This document shows, piece by piece, positions 18,562 through 25,314 of a stretch of DNA of 36,641 nt. The notes under the pieces are model-generated. The model did no database searches and was not told the origin of the DNA. It saw nothing but the letters and a program-made list of their open reading frames with translations. Positions within the stretch are counted from its first letter, which is position 1; each line of letters begins with the position of its first letter. Position numbers and translations under genes: made by a program. Location of the stretch: contig NZ_CANRPM010000028.1 of assembly GCF_947632445.1 (NCBI RefSeq), positions 1-36,641 of the forward strand, written 5' to 3'. The stretch is from an uncultured Bacteroides sp. (GTDB taxonomy: Bacteria > Bacteroidota > Bacteroidia > Bacteroidales > Bacteroidaceae).

Positions 18562-19335
18562 TTATTTTCGTATGCGGGTACCTCCCTGCCCGTTAATGGC
18601 CGATGCCAAAGTAATTACAACCTCGGACACACCTGCCTCCAAGGCCTCAAAAGAATTTTCCAGCTTGGGAATCATGCCGCCCTGTATCACGCCATCGGCC
18701 ACCAGCTGCCTGAACTCAGCCGGATTGATGGTAGAGATGACACTGTCGTCGTCTTTCTCGTCGCGCAGCACTCCTTTCTTCTCGAAACAATAGACCAAGG
18801 TCACATCAAACAATGCAGCCAGTGCCTTGGCCGTTTCGCCGGCAATGGTGTCGGCATTGGTATTGAGCATGCGGCCCTCACCATCGTGCGTCAGGGGAGC
18901 CATAACCGGTACCACCTCTTTGGCTATCAGGTCGCCCAGCAATCCGGCATTGACCTGCTCCACATCGCCCACGAACCCGTAATCAATATCCTTCACCGGA
19001 CGCTTTACGGAGCGGATGATGTCCATATCGGCTCCCGTCAGCCCCAAAGCATTGACGCCACGAGCCTGCAAACCCGCCACGATATTCTTGTTTACCAAAC
19101 CGCCATAAACCATCGTTACGACCTTCAGCGTCTCGGCGTCGGTAATACGGCGGCCGTTCACCATGCGGCTCTCGATGCCCAGACGTTCGGCCAGCTTCGT
19201 GGCGGAGCGGCCTCCACCGTGCACCAGCACCTTGCGGCCTTCGATGGCGGCAAAGTCGTCCAGCAATTTATGGAGGGTCGCTTCCTCCTCTACGATCTTG
19301 CCGCCCACTTTAACGACTGTGAGTTTCTCTTTCAT
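18562..19335 (-). CDS. argB: acetylglutamate kinase
   Basis: The enzyme phosphorylates N-acetyl-L-glutamate (N-succinylglutamate has been reported in some Bacteroides), the second step of arginine biosynthesis, in the cytosol. The start at 19335 gives MKEKLTVVKVGGKIVEEE, the expected amino-acid-kinase N-terminus; the frame extends upstream to 19404 but only inside speA. The 257-aa protein shows VHGGGRSATKLAERLG (substrate glycine loop), VNGRRITDAETLKVVTMV, and NTNADTIAGETAKAL with a C-terminal GGMIPKLENSFEAL, all family signatures. Its ATG follows the speA stop by one base, so the two are almost certainly co-translated; arginine synthesis and arginine decarboxylation are thus linked. Confidence 0.97.
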   Translation of the reverse strand: MKEKLTVVKVGGKIVEEEATLHKLLDDFAAIEGRKVLVHGGGRSATKLAERLGIESRMVNGRRITDAETLKVVTMVYGGLVNKNIVAGLQARGVNALGLTGADMDIIRSVKRPVKDIDYGFVGDVEQVNAGLLGDLIAKEVVPVMAPLTHDGEGRMLNTNADTIAGETAKALAALFDVTLVYCFEKKGVLRDEKDDDSVISTINPAEFRQLVADGVIQGGMIPKLENSFEALEAGVSEVVITLASAINGQGGTRIRK

Positions 19336-19336
19336 G

Positions 19337-21229
19337 TCATTCCAGATAAGTATATCCGTACAGGCCCGAACGGTAGTTGGCCAAAAACTCCTTCCCTTCC
19401 TCAAGCGAGATGCGGCCTTCCTTGACAGACTGGGTCACCCATGTCTCAAGCTTACGTACCAGCTTCTTGGGGTTGTACTGCACATAGTCGAGCACCTCGG
19501 CCACTGTCTCGCCGTCGATGAGCTGGTCGATGGAGTAGCCCTTGGAGTTGACAGAAACATGAACGGCATTCGTGTCGCCGAAGAGGTTGTGCATATCGCC
19601 CAGGATTTCCTGATAGGCTCCCACCAGAAAGACGGCCACGTAGTAGTTCTCCTTGTCGCGCAGGGAATGCAGAGGCAGGGTCGTGGCATCGGAGCGGGAA
19701 GTGACAAAGTTGGCTATCTTGCCGTCGGAGTCGCACGTCATATCCTGGAGCGTCGCCTCACGGTCGGGTTTCTCGTCCAGACGCTGAATCGGCATGATGG
19801 GGAACATCTGGTCGATAGCCCACGAGTCGGGCAGCGACTGGAAGAGCGAGAAATTGCAGAAGTACTTGTCGGCCAGCAGCTTGTTCAGCTTGCGGAACTC
19901 CTCAGGGCAGTGCTTCAACCCGCCGGCGATGGAGTTGATTTCGCGGCAGATGCTCCAATAGAGCTTCTCGATCTGGGCCCGCGTATTCAGGTCGACAATG
20001 CCGTGACTGAAGAGGTCGAGCGCCTCTTCGCGTATCTGCTGGGCGTCGTGCCAGGGTTCGAGCATGCTGCGTTGGCTCAGGTTGTCCCAGATGTTGTAAA
20101 GCTCCTTCACCAACTCATGGGCATCTTCGCCCGGTGTCCAGTCGTCGTCCATCTGCGGAAGGGAGGCCGTCTCCAGCACTTCAAAGATAAGGACGGAGTG
20201 ATGGGCGGTCAGGCTGCGGCCCGTCTCGGTGATAATGTCGGGATGCTGAAACCCGTGCTTGTCGGCCGCATCGACGAAGGTCGACACGACATCGTTCACG
20301 TATTCCTGTATGGAGTAGTTCACGGAGCTTTCGCTGTTGCTGGAGCGTGTGCCGTCGTAGTCCACACCCATGCCGCCGCCCGTGTCGACGAACTCGATGT
20401 TAAATCCCATCTTGTGGAGCTGCACGTAGAATTGCGACGCCTCGCGCAAGGCGTTCTTGATGCGGCGTATCTTGGTAATCTGGCTGCCGATATGGAAGTG
20501 GATGAGCTTCAGGCAGTCCTTCATGTCTTTCTTTTCGAGGAAGTCGAGGGCTTCGAGCAGTTCGCTGGACGTCAGGCCGAACTTGCTGCCGTCGCCGCCG
20601 CTCTCCTCCCACTTGCCGCTGCCGTTGGAGGCCAGCTTGATGCGGATGCCGATATTGGGGCGGACCTTGAGCTGCCGGGCCATCTTGGCGATGAGGTTCA
20701 GTTCGTTCAGCTTCTCGACGACGAGGAAGATGCGCTTGCCCATCTTCTGGGCCAGCAGAGCCAGCTCGATGAAGCTCTCGTCCTTGTAGCCGTTGCACAC
20801 CACGAGCGAATCGGGGTCGGTGTTGACCGCAATGACCGCATGCAGTTCGGGTTTCGAGCCTGCTTCCAGACCGAGGTTGAACTTCTTGCCGTGGCTTATC
20901 ATCTCTTCCACGACAGGACGCATCTGGTTCACCTTGATGGGATAAATGATGAAGTTCTCGCCTTTGTAGCCATACTCTTCGGCGGCCTTCCGAAAGCAGC
21001 AGGACACCTTCTCGATGCGGTTATCCAGGATGTCGGGAAAGCGAACCAGCATGGGAGTCGTCACGTCGCGCAACTGGAGCTCGTCGACCAGCTCCTTCAG
21101 GTCGACCTCGATGCCGTCCTTGCGGGGAGTGACCACGACATGCCCTTTCTCGTTGATACCAAAGTAGGAAGTACCCCAACCCGTGATGTTGTACAGCTCT
21201 TCCGAATCCTCAATACGCCATTTTCTCAT
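19337..21229 (-). CDS. speA: biosynthetic arginine decarboxylase
   Basis: This PLP enzyme converts arginine to agmatine and CO2, the first step of the arginine route to polyamines. The 630-aa protein matches the long biosynthetic SpeA type. PLP lysine candidate Lys99 lies in NFIIYPIKVNQ. Further signatures are EAGSKPELHAVIAV, RIKLASNGSGKWEESGGDGSKFGLTSSE, HFHIGSQI, EFVDTGGGMGVDYDGTRS, and ITETGRSLTAHHSVLIFEV. The downstream helical insertion of SpeA enzymes is present. It lies first in an operon with argB and has its own promoter-like site at 21275-21282. Confidence 0.98.
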   Translation of the reverse strand: MRKWRIEDSEELYNITGWGTSYFGINEKGHVVVTPRKDGIEVDLKELVDELQLRDVTTPMLVRFPDILDNRIEKVSCCFRKAAEEYGYKGENFIIYPIKVNQMRPVVEEMISHGKKFNLGLEAGSKPELHAVIAVNTDPDSLVVCNGYKDESFIELALLAQKMGKRIFLVVEKLNELNLIAKMARQLKVRPNIGIRIKLASNGSGKWEESGGDGSKFGLTSSELLEALDFLEKKDMKDCLKLIHFHIGSQITKIRRIKNALREASQFYVQLHKMGFNIEFVDTGGGMGVDYDGTRSSNSESSVNYSIQEYVNDVVSTFVDAADKHGFQHPDIITETGRSLTAHHSVLIFEVLETASLPQMDDDWTPGEDAHELVKELYNIWDNLSQRSMLEPWHDAQQIREEALDLFSHGIVDLNTRAQIEKLYWSICREINSIAGGLKHCPEEFRKLNKLLADKYFCNFSLFQSLPDSWAIDQMFPIMPIQRLDEKPDREATLQDMTCDSDGKIANFVTSRSDATTLPLHSLRDKENYYVAVFLVGAYQEILGDMHNLFGDTNAVHVSVNSKGYSIDQLIDGETVAEVLDYVQYNPKKLVRKLETWVTQSVKEGRISLEEGKEFLANYRSGLYGYTYLE

Positions 21230-21274
21230 TCTTCTGTAACTTAGCGGTTTCTATTAGATTTAATTATCAGCGGA

Positions 21275-21313
21275 CAAAAATACACATAAATCCCGTAACA
21301 GCATCTTTTACGG
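21275..21313 (-). promoter_or_regulatory. putative speA promoter and upstream hairpin
   Basis: On the minus strand TATTTTTG (21282-21275) fits the -7 consensus, about 45 bp before the speA start. Immediately upstream CCGTAA (21293-21298) pairs with TTACGG (21308-21313), a short stem that may end the aroK transcript, though no good T-run follows. Confidence 0.4.
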
Positions 21314-21340
21314 ATGAAAATACACGCGCGGGCCCCGCTT

Positions 21341-21868
21341 TTACAGCTCCAGCAGCTGCCGCAGGCCGGCGACCGACTCCGCTATCTGACGCCCGTTCTC
21401 CAGGCGGCTGCCGTCGAAGCGGTAGCGGGCCTGTACGTAGGAAGGGCGCCGCTCCTCCAGCGCACGGTCGATGAACGCGCGAAGCTCCTCGTCCGTCTTG
21501 CCCTGCAGGATGGGGCGCTGCCGCGTTGCCGTCCGCAAACGGCGGAAGAGCACATCGGGCGGAACGTCGAGGAACACGGTCTGCCCCTGCCGGTTCATAT
21601 ACTCCATATTGTCGAAAAAGCAAGGCGTGCCGCCTCCCGTAGAGATGACGACGTCTTCGAACTCGCCCGTCTCGTGCAGCATGTTGCGCTCCAGACGGCG
21701 GAACCCGTCCTCGCCCCGCTCGCGGAAAAGGTCCGGGATGGAGCGGTGGAAACGTTCCTCGACATACCAGTCGAGGTCGATAAAGGTCAGCCCCAATTCG
21801 CGGGCAAAAGCCTTCCCCAGGGTAGTCTTTCCGGCACCCATGTAGCCGGTCAAAAAGATACGTATCAT
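21341..21868 (-). CDS. aroK: shikimate kinase
   Basis: The enzyme phosphorylates shikimate with ATP on the way to chorismate and the aromatic amino acids. The start at 21868 (MIRIFLTGYMGAGKTTLGKA) is chosen because the P-loop GYMGAGKT (8-15) begins at the normal distance; the upstream extension of the frame to 22066 is only a translation of a 72-bp tandem repeat. The 175-aa protein has the shikimate-binding Asp31/Asp33 (FIDLDWYVE), GGG at 78-80, and the lid region RQRPIL (116-121) with RRPSY (140-144). Length is typical. It is preceded by a good promoter at 21904-21934. Confidence 0.96.
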   Translation of the reverse strand: MIRIFLTGYMGAGKTTLGKAFARELGLTFIDLDWYVEERFHRSIPDLFRERGEDGFRRLERNMLHETGEFEDVVISTGGGTPCFFDNMEYMNRQGQTVFLDVPPDVLFRRLRTATRQRPILQGKTDEELRAFIDRALEERRPSYVQARYRFDGSRLENGRQIAESVAGLRQLLEL

Positions 21869-21903
21869 AGTGCATTTACAGTAACGGCCCTGCGGCCAGC
21901 GGG

Positions 21904-21934
21904 CAAAGATACGCATAAGCGAGGGCAAAAGCAA
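21904..21934 (-). promoter_or_regulatory. aroK promoter lying in the first 72-bp repeat
   Basis: On the minus strand TTG (21934-21932), a 20-bp spacer and TATCTTTG (21911-21904) match the Bacteroides -33/-7 pattern. The -33 element and spacer are inside repeat unit 1. The transcript start would be close to 21897, about 30 nt before the start codon. Confidence 0.6.
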
Positions 21935-22054
21935 GTTTACTTGCATTTTGCCGAGCAAAAGTATCTTCGACGCAGTCAAAGTACGCATAAGCGAGAGCAA
22001 AAGCAAGTTTACTTGCATTTTGCCGAGCGAAAGTATCTTCGACGCAGTCAAGAT
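21911..22054. repeat. 72-bp tandem duplication with an internal hairpin
   Basis: Two adjacent 72-bp units (21911-21982 and 21983-22054) start ACGCATAAGCGAG and differ at only a few positions. Each contains GGCAAAAGCAAG..CTTGCATTTTGCC, a nearly perfect inverted repeat (about 29 nt) with GCAAGTTTACTTGC at its heart, and ends with GTATCTTCGACGCAGTCAA. All frames stay open across both units, but no protein is supported. Unit 1 carries the aroK promoter. Confidence 0.8.
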
Positions 22055-22190
22055 ACGACAAAACAATCAAAGAGATCAGATGAAAAATAATGACAAACGA
22101 AGCCTCCGTTCCGGCCGTTTTCCACCCGTTTGCCTTCGCCGGAAAAGGGTACTCCGAACCCCCGTCAGAAGGTGTTCTGGAGGGGGTCTA

Positions 22191-22331
22191 ATCGATCCTC
22201 CGTATCGATCATCATCGATCTTCCGTATCGATCATCATCGATCCCCCGTATCGATCAACGTCGATCTTCCGTATCGACAGAAGCCGTTGTTCCGTATCGA
22301 CAGAGAAGGGTATTCGGCATCGGTAATAAAT
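22191..22331 (+). repeat. 23-bp periodic array B plus conserved tail
   Basis: Five units of exactly 23 bp start CCGTATCGA at 22200, 22223, 22246, 22269 and 22292. Hexamer ATCGAT or a variant appears at 22191, 22204, 22214, 22227, 22237, 22250, 22260, 22273 and 22296, so the step alternates strictly 13 and 10 bp (slot 22283 holds GCCGTT). After the last unit comes a tail with GGTATTCGGCATCGG and TAATAAAT (to 22331). The last complete unit and the tail are repeated, in opposite orientation, at the right edge of the window (36528-36586). There is no plausible protein. Confidence 0.8.
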
Positions 22332-22353
22332 CCATACATTTATATAAAACAAA

Positions 22354-22386
22354 TGTGTGGCCATCTTCTCACGAAGAAACCACACA
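22354..22386 (+). other. nested hairpin, possible small RNA or leader structure
   Basis: TGTGTGG (22354-22360) pairs with CCACACA (22380-22386), and inside it TCTTC (22364-22368) pairs with GAAGA (22373-22377) around a TCAC loop. No T-run follows, so it is not an obvious terminator. It lies directly after the array B tail and an AT-rich ATTTATATAAAAC. The remaining sequence from 22387 to 22469 shows nothing recognisable. Confidence 0.4.
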
Positions 22387-22469
22387 TCGAGCCTTTCGAC
22401 TCATTGTTAGGTAATTAATGTAAATCAAACCCGCCGAATACACCGCTTAAGGGGTGTATCCGGCAAGAG

Positions 22470-22505
22470 AAAACCGCCTGCAAGACTCTTCCTGCAGGTG
22501 GTTTT
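22470..22505. terminator. terminator of the SusCD-2 operon
   Basis: AAAACCGCCTGCA (22470-22482) pairs with TGCAGGTGGTTTT (22493-22505), 13 bp with one wobble or mismatch. It lies just past the stop of the last operon gene (22514). T-rich sequence follows on both strands, so it may work in both directions. Confidence 0.8.
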
Positions 22506-22513
22506 TATCTTTC

Positions 22514-23035
22514 TCACGGCTCGTCGGCGGCAAAACCGGTACGACGGTAACCCGAAACCTTGTATTTGGAATATCCGTAAGCAGCCGGATAGTCGTCGTC
22601 GTCGAACGACACGTAATACACCAGACTGTCGGCCGGCATGCCGCTGGGCGTAGTGGCCGCACCGGGCAACATCCTGCCGCCTTCGATATTCACCATGCAG
22701 TCATAAGCTTCGTTCGGCACTGCGCCGTTGGAACTGAAAGTCAGGTTATTGCAATCGGCATTTACCACGACGGTATAATCCCAGAAGTTCCCTAAATCGC
22801 TCACGTACAGCTTGTCTGCCACATTGTCAGTTGTGTTGTAGGTCAGTCCCAGCATGACGCCTACCCCGAACGGGTCTGTCATCACCACGTTGCCTGCATC
22901 GTCCACCGCATCCACCGTCAGCTCCCATTCTCCGGCCAACGCCTCGGTAGCGGTTCCTCCTATCTCGTCTTTCTCGCAGGAGGCAAACAGTACCCCTATG
23001 CAAGCCACCATTACTAAATATATTGCCTTTTTCAT
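22514..23035 (-). CDS. small lipoprotein, lipocalin-like, fourth gene of the SusCD-2 operon
   Basis: This is probably an outer-membrane lipoprotein that works with the SusCD complex. The 173-aa protein has a lipoprotein signal (VLFASC, Cys20) followed by EKDE, an acidic pattern typical of surface-exposed Bacteroides lipoproteins. The body (LAGEWELTVDAVDDAGNVV, YVSDLGNFWDYTVVVNADCNNLTF, YKVSGYRRTGF) has the short alternating strands of lipocalin-like folds and resembles proteins labelled lipid-binding putative hydrolase in Bacteroides. That label is from memory and does not prove an activity. The gene follows the DUF5012-like lipoprotein by 18 bp and ends at a terminator. Confidence 0.78.
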   Translation of the reverse strand: MKKAIYLVMVACIGVLFASCEKDEIGGTATEALAGEWELTVDAVDDAGNVVMTDPFGVGVMLGLTYNTTDNVADKLYVSDLGNFWDYTVVVNADCNNLTFSSNGAVPNEAYDCMVNIEGGRMLPGAATTPSGMPADSLVYYVSFDDDDYPAAYGYSKYKVSGYRRTGFAADEP

Positions 23036-23053
23036 ATTGTCACATCAATTAAG

Positions 23054-23755
23054 TTATTTGGTTATCGCTCTTAAAATCACCGTCAACGGCGTGCCTCCGT
23101 AATCTACATTCAACGTAAAGGTACGGGTGGCGGGGTCGTAACTGCCGCCTGTCAGATCCAGCACGATATCGCCGGAATCTCCGAAGTACCAGCTGCCGAT
23201 GCCGCTCGTCAGCGAAACACTGTTGTCGGCATTCAGCCGGAAGTCGACTTCCGCATGGAAATCATACGACGGTTCAAAACCCGGATTCATTCCATAGAAC
23301 TGTAACCCGCCCATCAGGTCGTCCAGGTGATAGGTTCCGTCGCCGTTGTCGGTGATGAAAATCAAGGCACCGGTATAATGTCTCGATCCGGCCATGCTTT
23401 CGCCCAGATAAAGGGTGGCAATGCTGTTCTCATCCACTACATACACCGTGCGCGATGCCGTAGTCGAGAAGCCGTCGGCATTGTAGATGATATAGGAAAT
23501 GGAGTAGGCTCCCGGTCTGGAATAATCCACGTTGGAGGCGGCTTTCACCTCGCTGCTCACATCCTCGCCGTTCAGTTCGGCATAACAACCTTCGTCGGCA
23601 TAAGTCTCGCCCACGTTTACAACGACGGTAGACTGACCCAGCACCTCAAGTGTGGGGTAATAGGTAACCCGCGTCAATCCCTCTGTCGACTTGTCGCAAC
23701 TCCACAACGCCACGACAAGTGCGGGAACCAGTAAATATGCTACTATTCTTTTCAT
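23054..23755 (-). CDS. DUF5012-like lipoprotein with Ig-like domain, third gene of the SusCD-2 operon
   Basis: This is a surface lipoprotein probably attached to the SusCD pair. The 233-aa protein has signal VVALWSC with Cys20. Residues about 30-105 form an Ig-like domain of the bacterial DUF5011/HYR type (VVNVGETYADEGCYA, SRPGAYSISYIIYNADGF, TASRTVYVVD). The C-terminal half (YLGESMAGSRHYTGALIF, YHLDDLMGGLQFYG, WYFGDSGDIVLDLTGGSYDPATRTFTL) looks like the DUF5012 beta domain. In the SusCD system BT2261-2264 of B. thetaiotaomicron, two small lipoproteins accompany SusC and SusD, and this operon has the same layout. The ligand is unknown. Confidence 0.78.
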   Translation of the reverse strand: MKRIVAYLLVPALVVALWSCDKSTEGLTRVTYYPTLEVLGQSTVVVNVGETYADEGCYAELNGEDVSSEVKAASNVDYSRPGAYSISYIIYNADGFSTTASRTVYVVDENSIATLYLGESMAGSRHYTGALIFITDNGDGTYHLDDLMGGLQFYGMNPGFEPSYDFHAEVDFRLNADNSVSLTSGIGSWYFGDSGDIVLDLTGGSYDPATRTFTLNVDYGGTPLTVILRAITK

Positions 23756-23789
23756 TATTTTGTTCCTTTCTTATAAGTGTAACATCACA

Positions 23790-25295
23790 TTATTTCGCCC
23801 AAAAGACCGGAGTGGTGTAACCGGGGAAATCGGGTACGTTGCTGTTGCGCGAAGACGAGGTCTCGGCATACGGGAAACGCTCCAGCAACTTGTTGGAACC
23901 CACCATACCGAATACCTGAATCGGCGTATAGAGGGTGCCCGGCACGTAACTGCCGGTGTCGAAAGAATCGTCGTTGTTCTTATAGAAGTCGCTTCCCTGT
24001 GCCGTGCCGAAAGCCGGATAGTCCAGACGGCGCATCTCGCACCAGGCTTCAAACGGATTGACCCCTGCCAGCGCCACCCACTTGGCAACACCGATGCAGC
24101 GCATCGGCTCATTGCTGTCGTAAGGATAGCGTTCCAGGTATTCGGCCGCGCCGTCTACTCCTGCCGTAGCAAACGAAGCCTCTATGGCAGCGGCATAGTG
24201 TGCGGCAGCGTCCGAAGCCGACCCGTAACGGGCATAATATTCGGCCATGAAGAACTCCGTTTCGGCCACCGTCAGCAAATAGACAGGCTGGTCGTAAGTC
24301 ACCGCCGGACGGCACCAGTAGTTGGCATTATATTTATTCGTACCGGTGTATTGCGCTCCCGAAATGGAACCTTCAAAATTGCCCTCGGCATTGGGTTTGA
24401 AGAATACGGCCAGACGCGGATCGGTATAGACGATATTCCCCAAATCGTCTCTGACCTGCATGGTGTTGACGATTGCCAGATTGGCGACCAGGTTCTGCTG
24501 CATGCCGGGAGCAAAATCCTCGGAATAAAGCGGATTGCGCTTCTCTGCCTCATCCGCCCAGCAGCCTGCCCATCGCACATCGGAAGCGGGGAAATCGTTC
24601 CCGGCTATCAAGGCACCGACTTCGGCCCGCACGTCTTTCACATTGGACATACGCATCAACAGTTTCAGCTTCAAGGCCTTGGCAAACTTTATCCAGCTGC
24701 CTGCCGACTGATTGGGGAACAGGAAATTGGTACATACCTCAGCCGAAGGCTCCACCTGCGAAAGGGCTTCGTCCAGCTCGGCCAACACGCCTTCATACAC
24801 CGTCTGGCCTTCGTCGTAGGCCGGAGCCAGGTTGTTGGGATCGAGCGCCTCGGTGTAAGGCGTTTCGCCATAACAGTCGACCAATGCCTGGAAGACAAAG
24901 GCACGCAAGGTCGTGGCGGCCAACGAAGTACCCAGGTCATTGTCTGCAAGGGCACGGTCGTTGATGTTCTTCAGGTTGTTCAGCGATTTCTGGTAAAGCT
25001 GTGTATAAGTGCTCCCGTTACGGGTGGGCGACATCTCGAAACGCGAATAACTCAAATAGTTGGACGTACCGAACTGCTGTGTATAGTGCTGCGCAAAATA
25101 GCCGCCGGTGATGAAGAGGAAATCTCCGTAGCTTCCCGCAATACTCATTTCCGCGGCAGGCATAATCATGCCGGTTGTCACGTTTCCTTCCGAAGGCGAG
25201 TTAGGATCCTGGTTGATGTCCATATAGCTGTCGCACGAAGCCACGCCCAAGCCTAAGCCTACGGTAAAAGCGGATAAAAGAACTATCTTTTTCAT
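23790..25295 (-). CDS. SusD-like lipoprotein (SusD-like_2 type)
   Basis: This is the surface lid lipoprotein of the second SusCD transporter. The start at 25295 (MKKIVLLSAF) is preferred: a GGAGG lies about 8 bp before it, and it begins a lipoprotein signal ending GVASC (Cys21). The longer frame to 25391 overlaps the end of susC. The 501-aa protein shows DSYMDINQDPNSPSEGN, typical of the SusD-like_2 branch (SusD/RagB superfamily), then SWIKFAKALKLKLLMRMSNV, and the C-terminal VTYDQPVYLLTVAETEFFMAEYYAR with EAWCEMRRLDYP. The gap to the SusC stop is 19 bp. SusD-like_2 proteins include members that have been linked to peptide rather than glycan uptake. Confidence 0.93.
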   Translation of the reverse strand: MKKIVLLSAFTVGLGLGVASCDSYMDINQDPNSPSEGNVTTGMIMPAAEMSIAGSYGDFLFITGGYFAQHYTQQFGTSNYLSYSRFEMSPTRNGSTYTQLYQKSLNNLKNINDRALADNDLGTSLAATTLRAFVFQALVDCYGETPYTEALDPNNLAPAYDEGQTVYEGVLAELDEALSQVEPSAEVCTNFLFPNQSAGSWIKFAKALKLKLLMRMSNVKDVRAEVGALIAGNDFPASDVRWAGCWADEAEKRNPLYSEDFAPGMQQNLVANLAIVNTMQVRDDLGNIVYTDPRLAVFFKPNAEGNFEGSISGAQYTGTNKYNANYWCRPAVTYDQPVYLLTVAETEFFMAEYYARYGSASDAAAHYAAAIEASFATAGVDGAAEYLERYPYDSNEPMRCIGVAKWVALAGVNPFEAWCEMRRLDYPAFGTAQGSDFYKNNDDSFDTGSYVPGTLYTPIQVFGMVGSNKLLERFPYAETSSSRNSNVPDFPGYTTPVFWAK

Positions 25296-25314
25296 TGTCT
25301 GAACCTCCATGTTT

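Noticed and set aside
19163..21244. 693-aa plus-strand frame opposite speA
   Set aside because: It is an antisense shadow of speA and argB, caused by GC-rich codon positions. speA has all its family motifs.
21876..22418. Open frames across the repeats upstream of aroK (both strands, up to 156 aa)
   Set aside because: They are translations of the 72-bp tandem units and 23-bp array. The repeats read open in several frames, and the products are low-complexity with no recognisable domain.
23691..25256. 521-aa plus-strand frame opposite the second susD
   Set aside because: It is antisense to a well-supported SusD-like lipoprotein and has no domain or start context.
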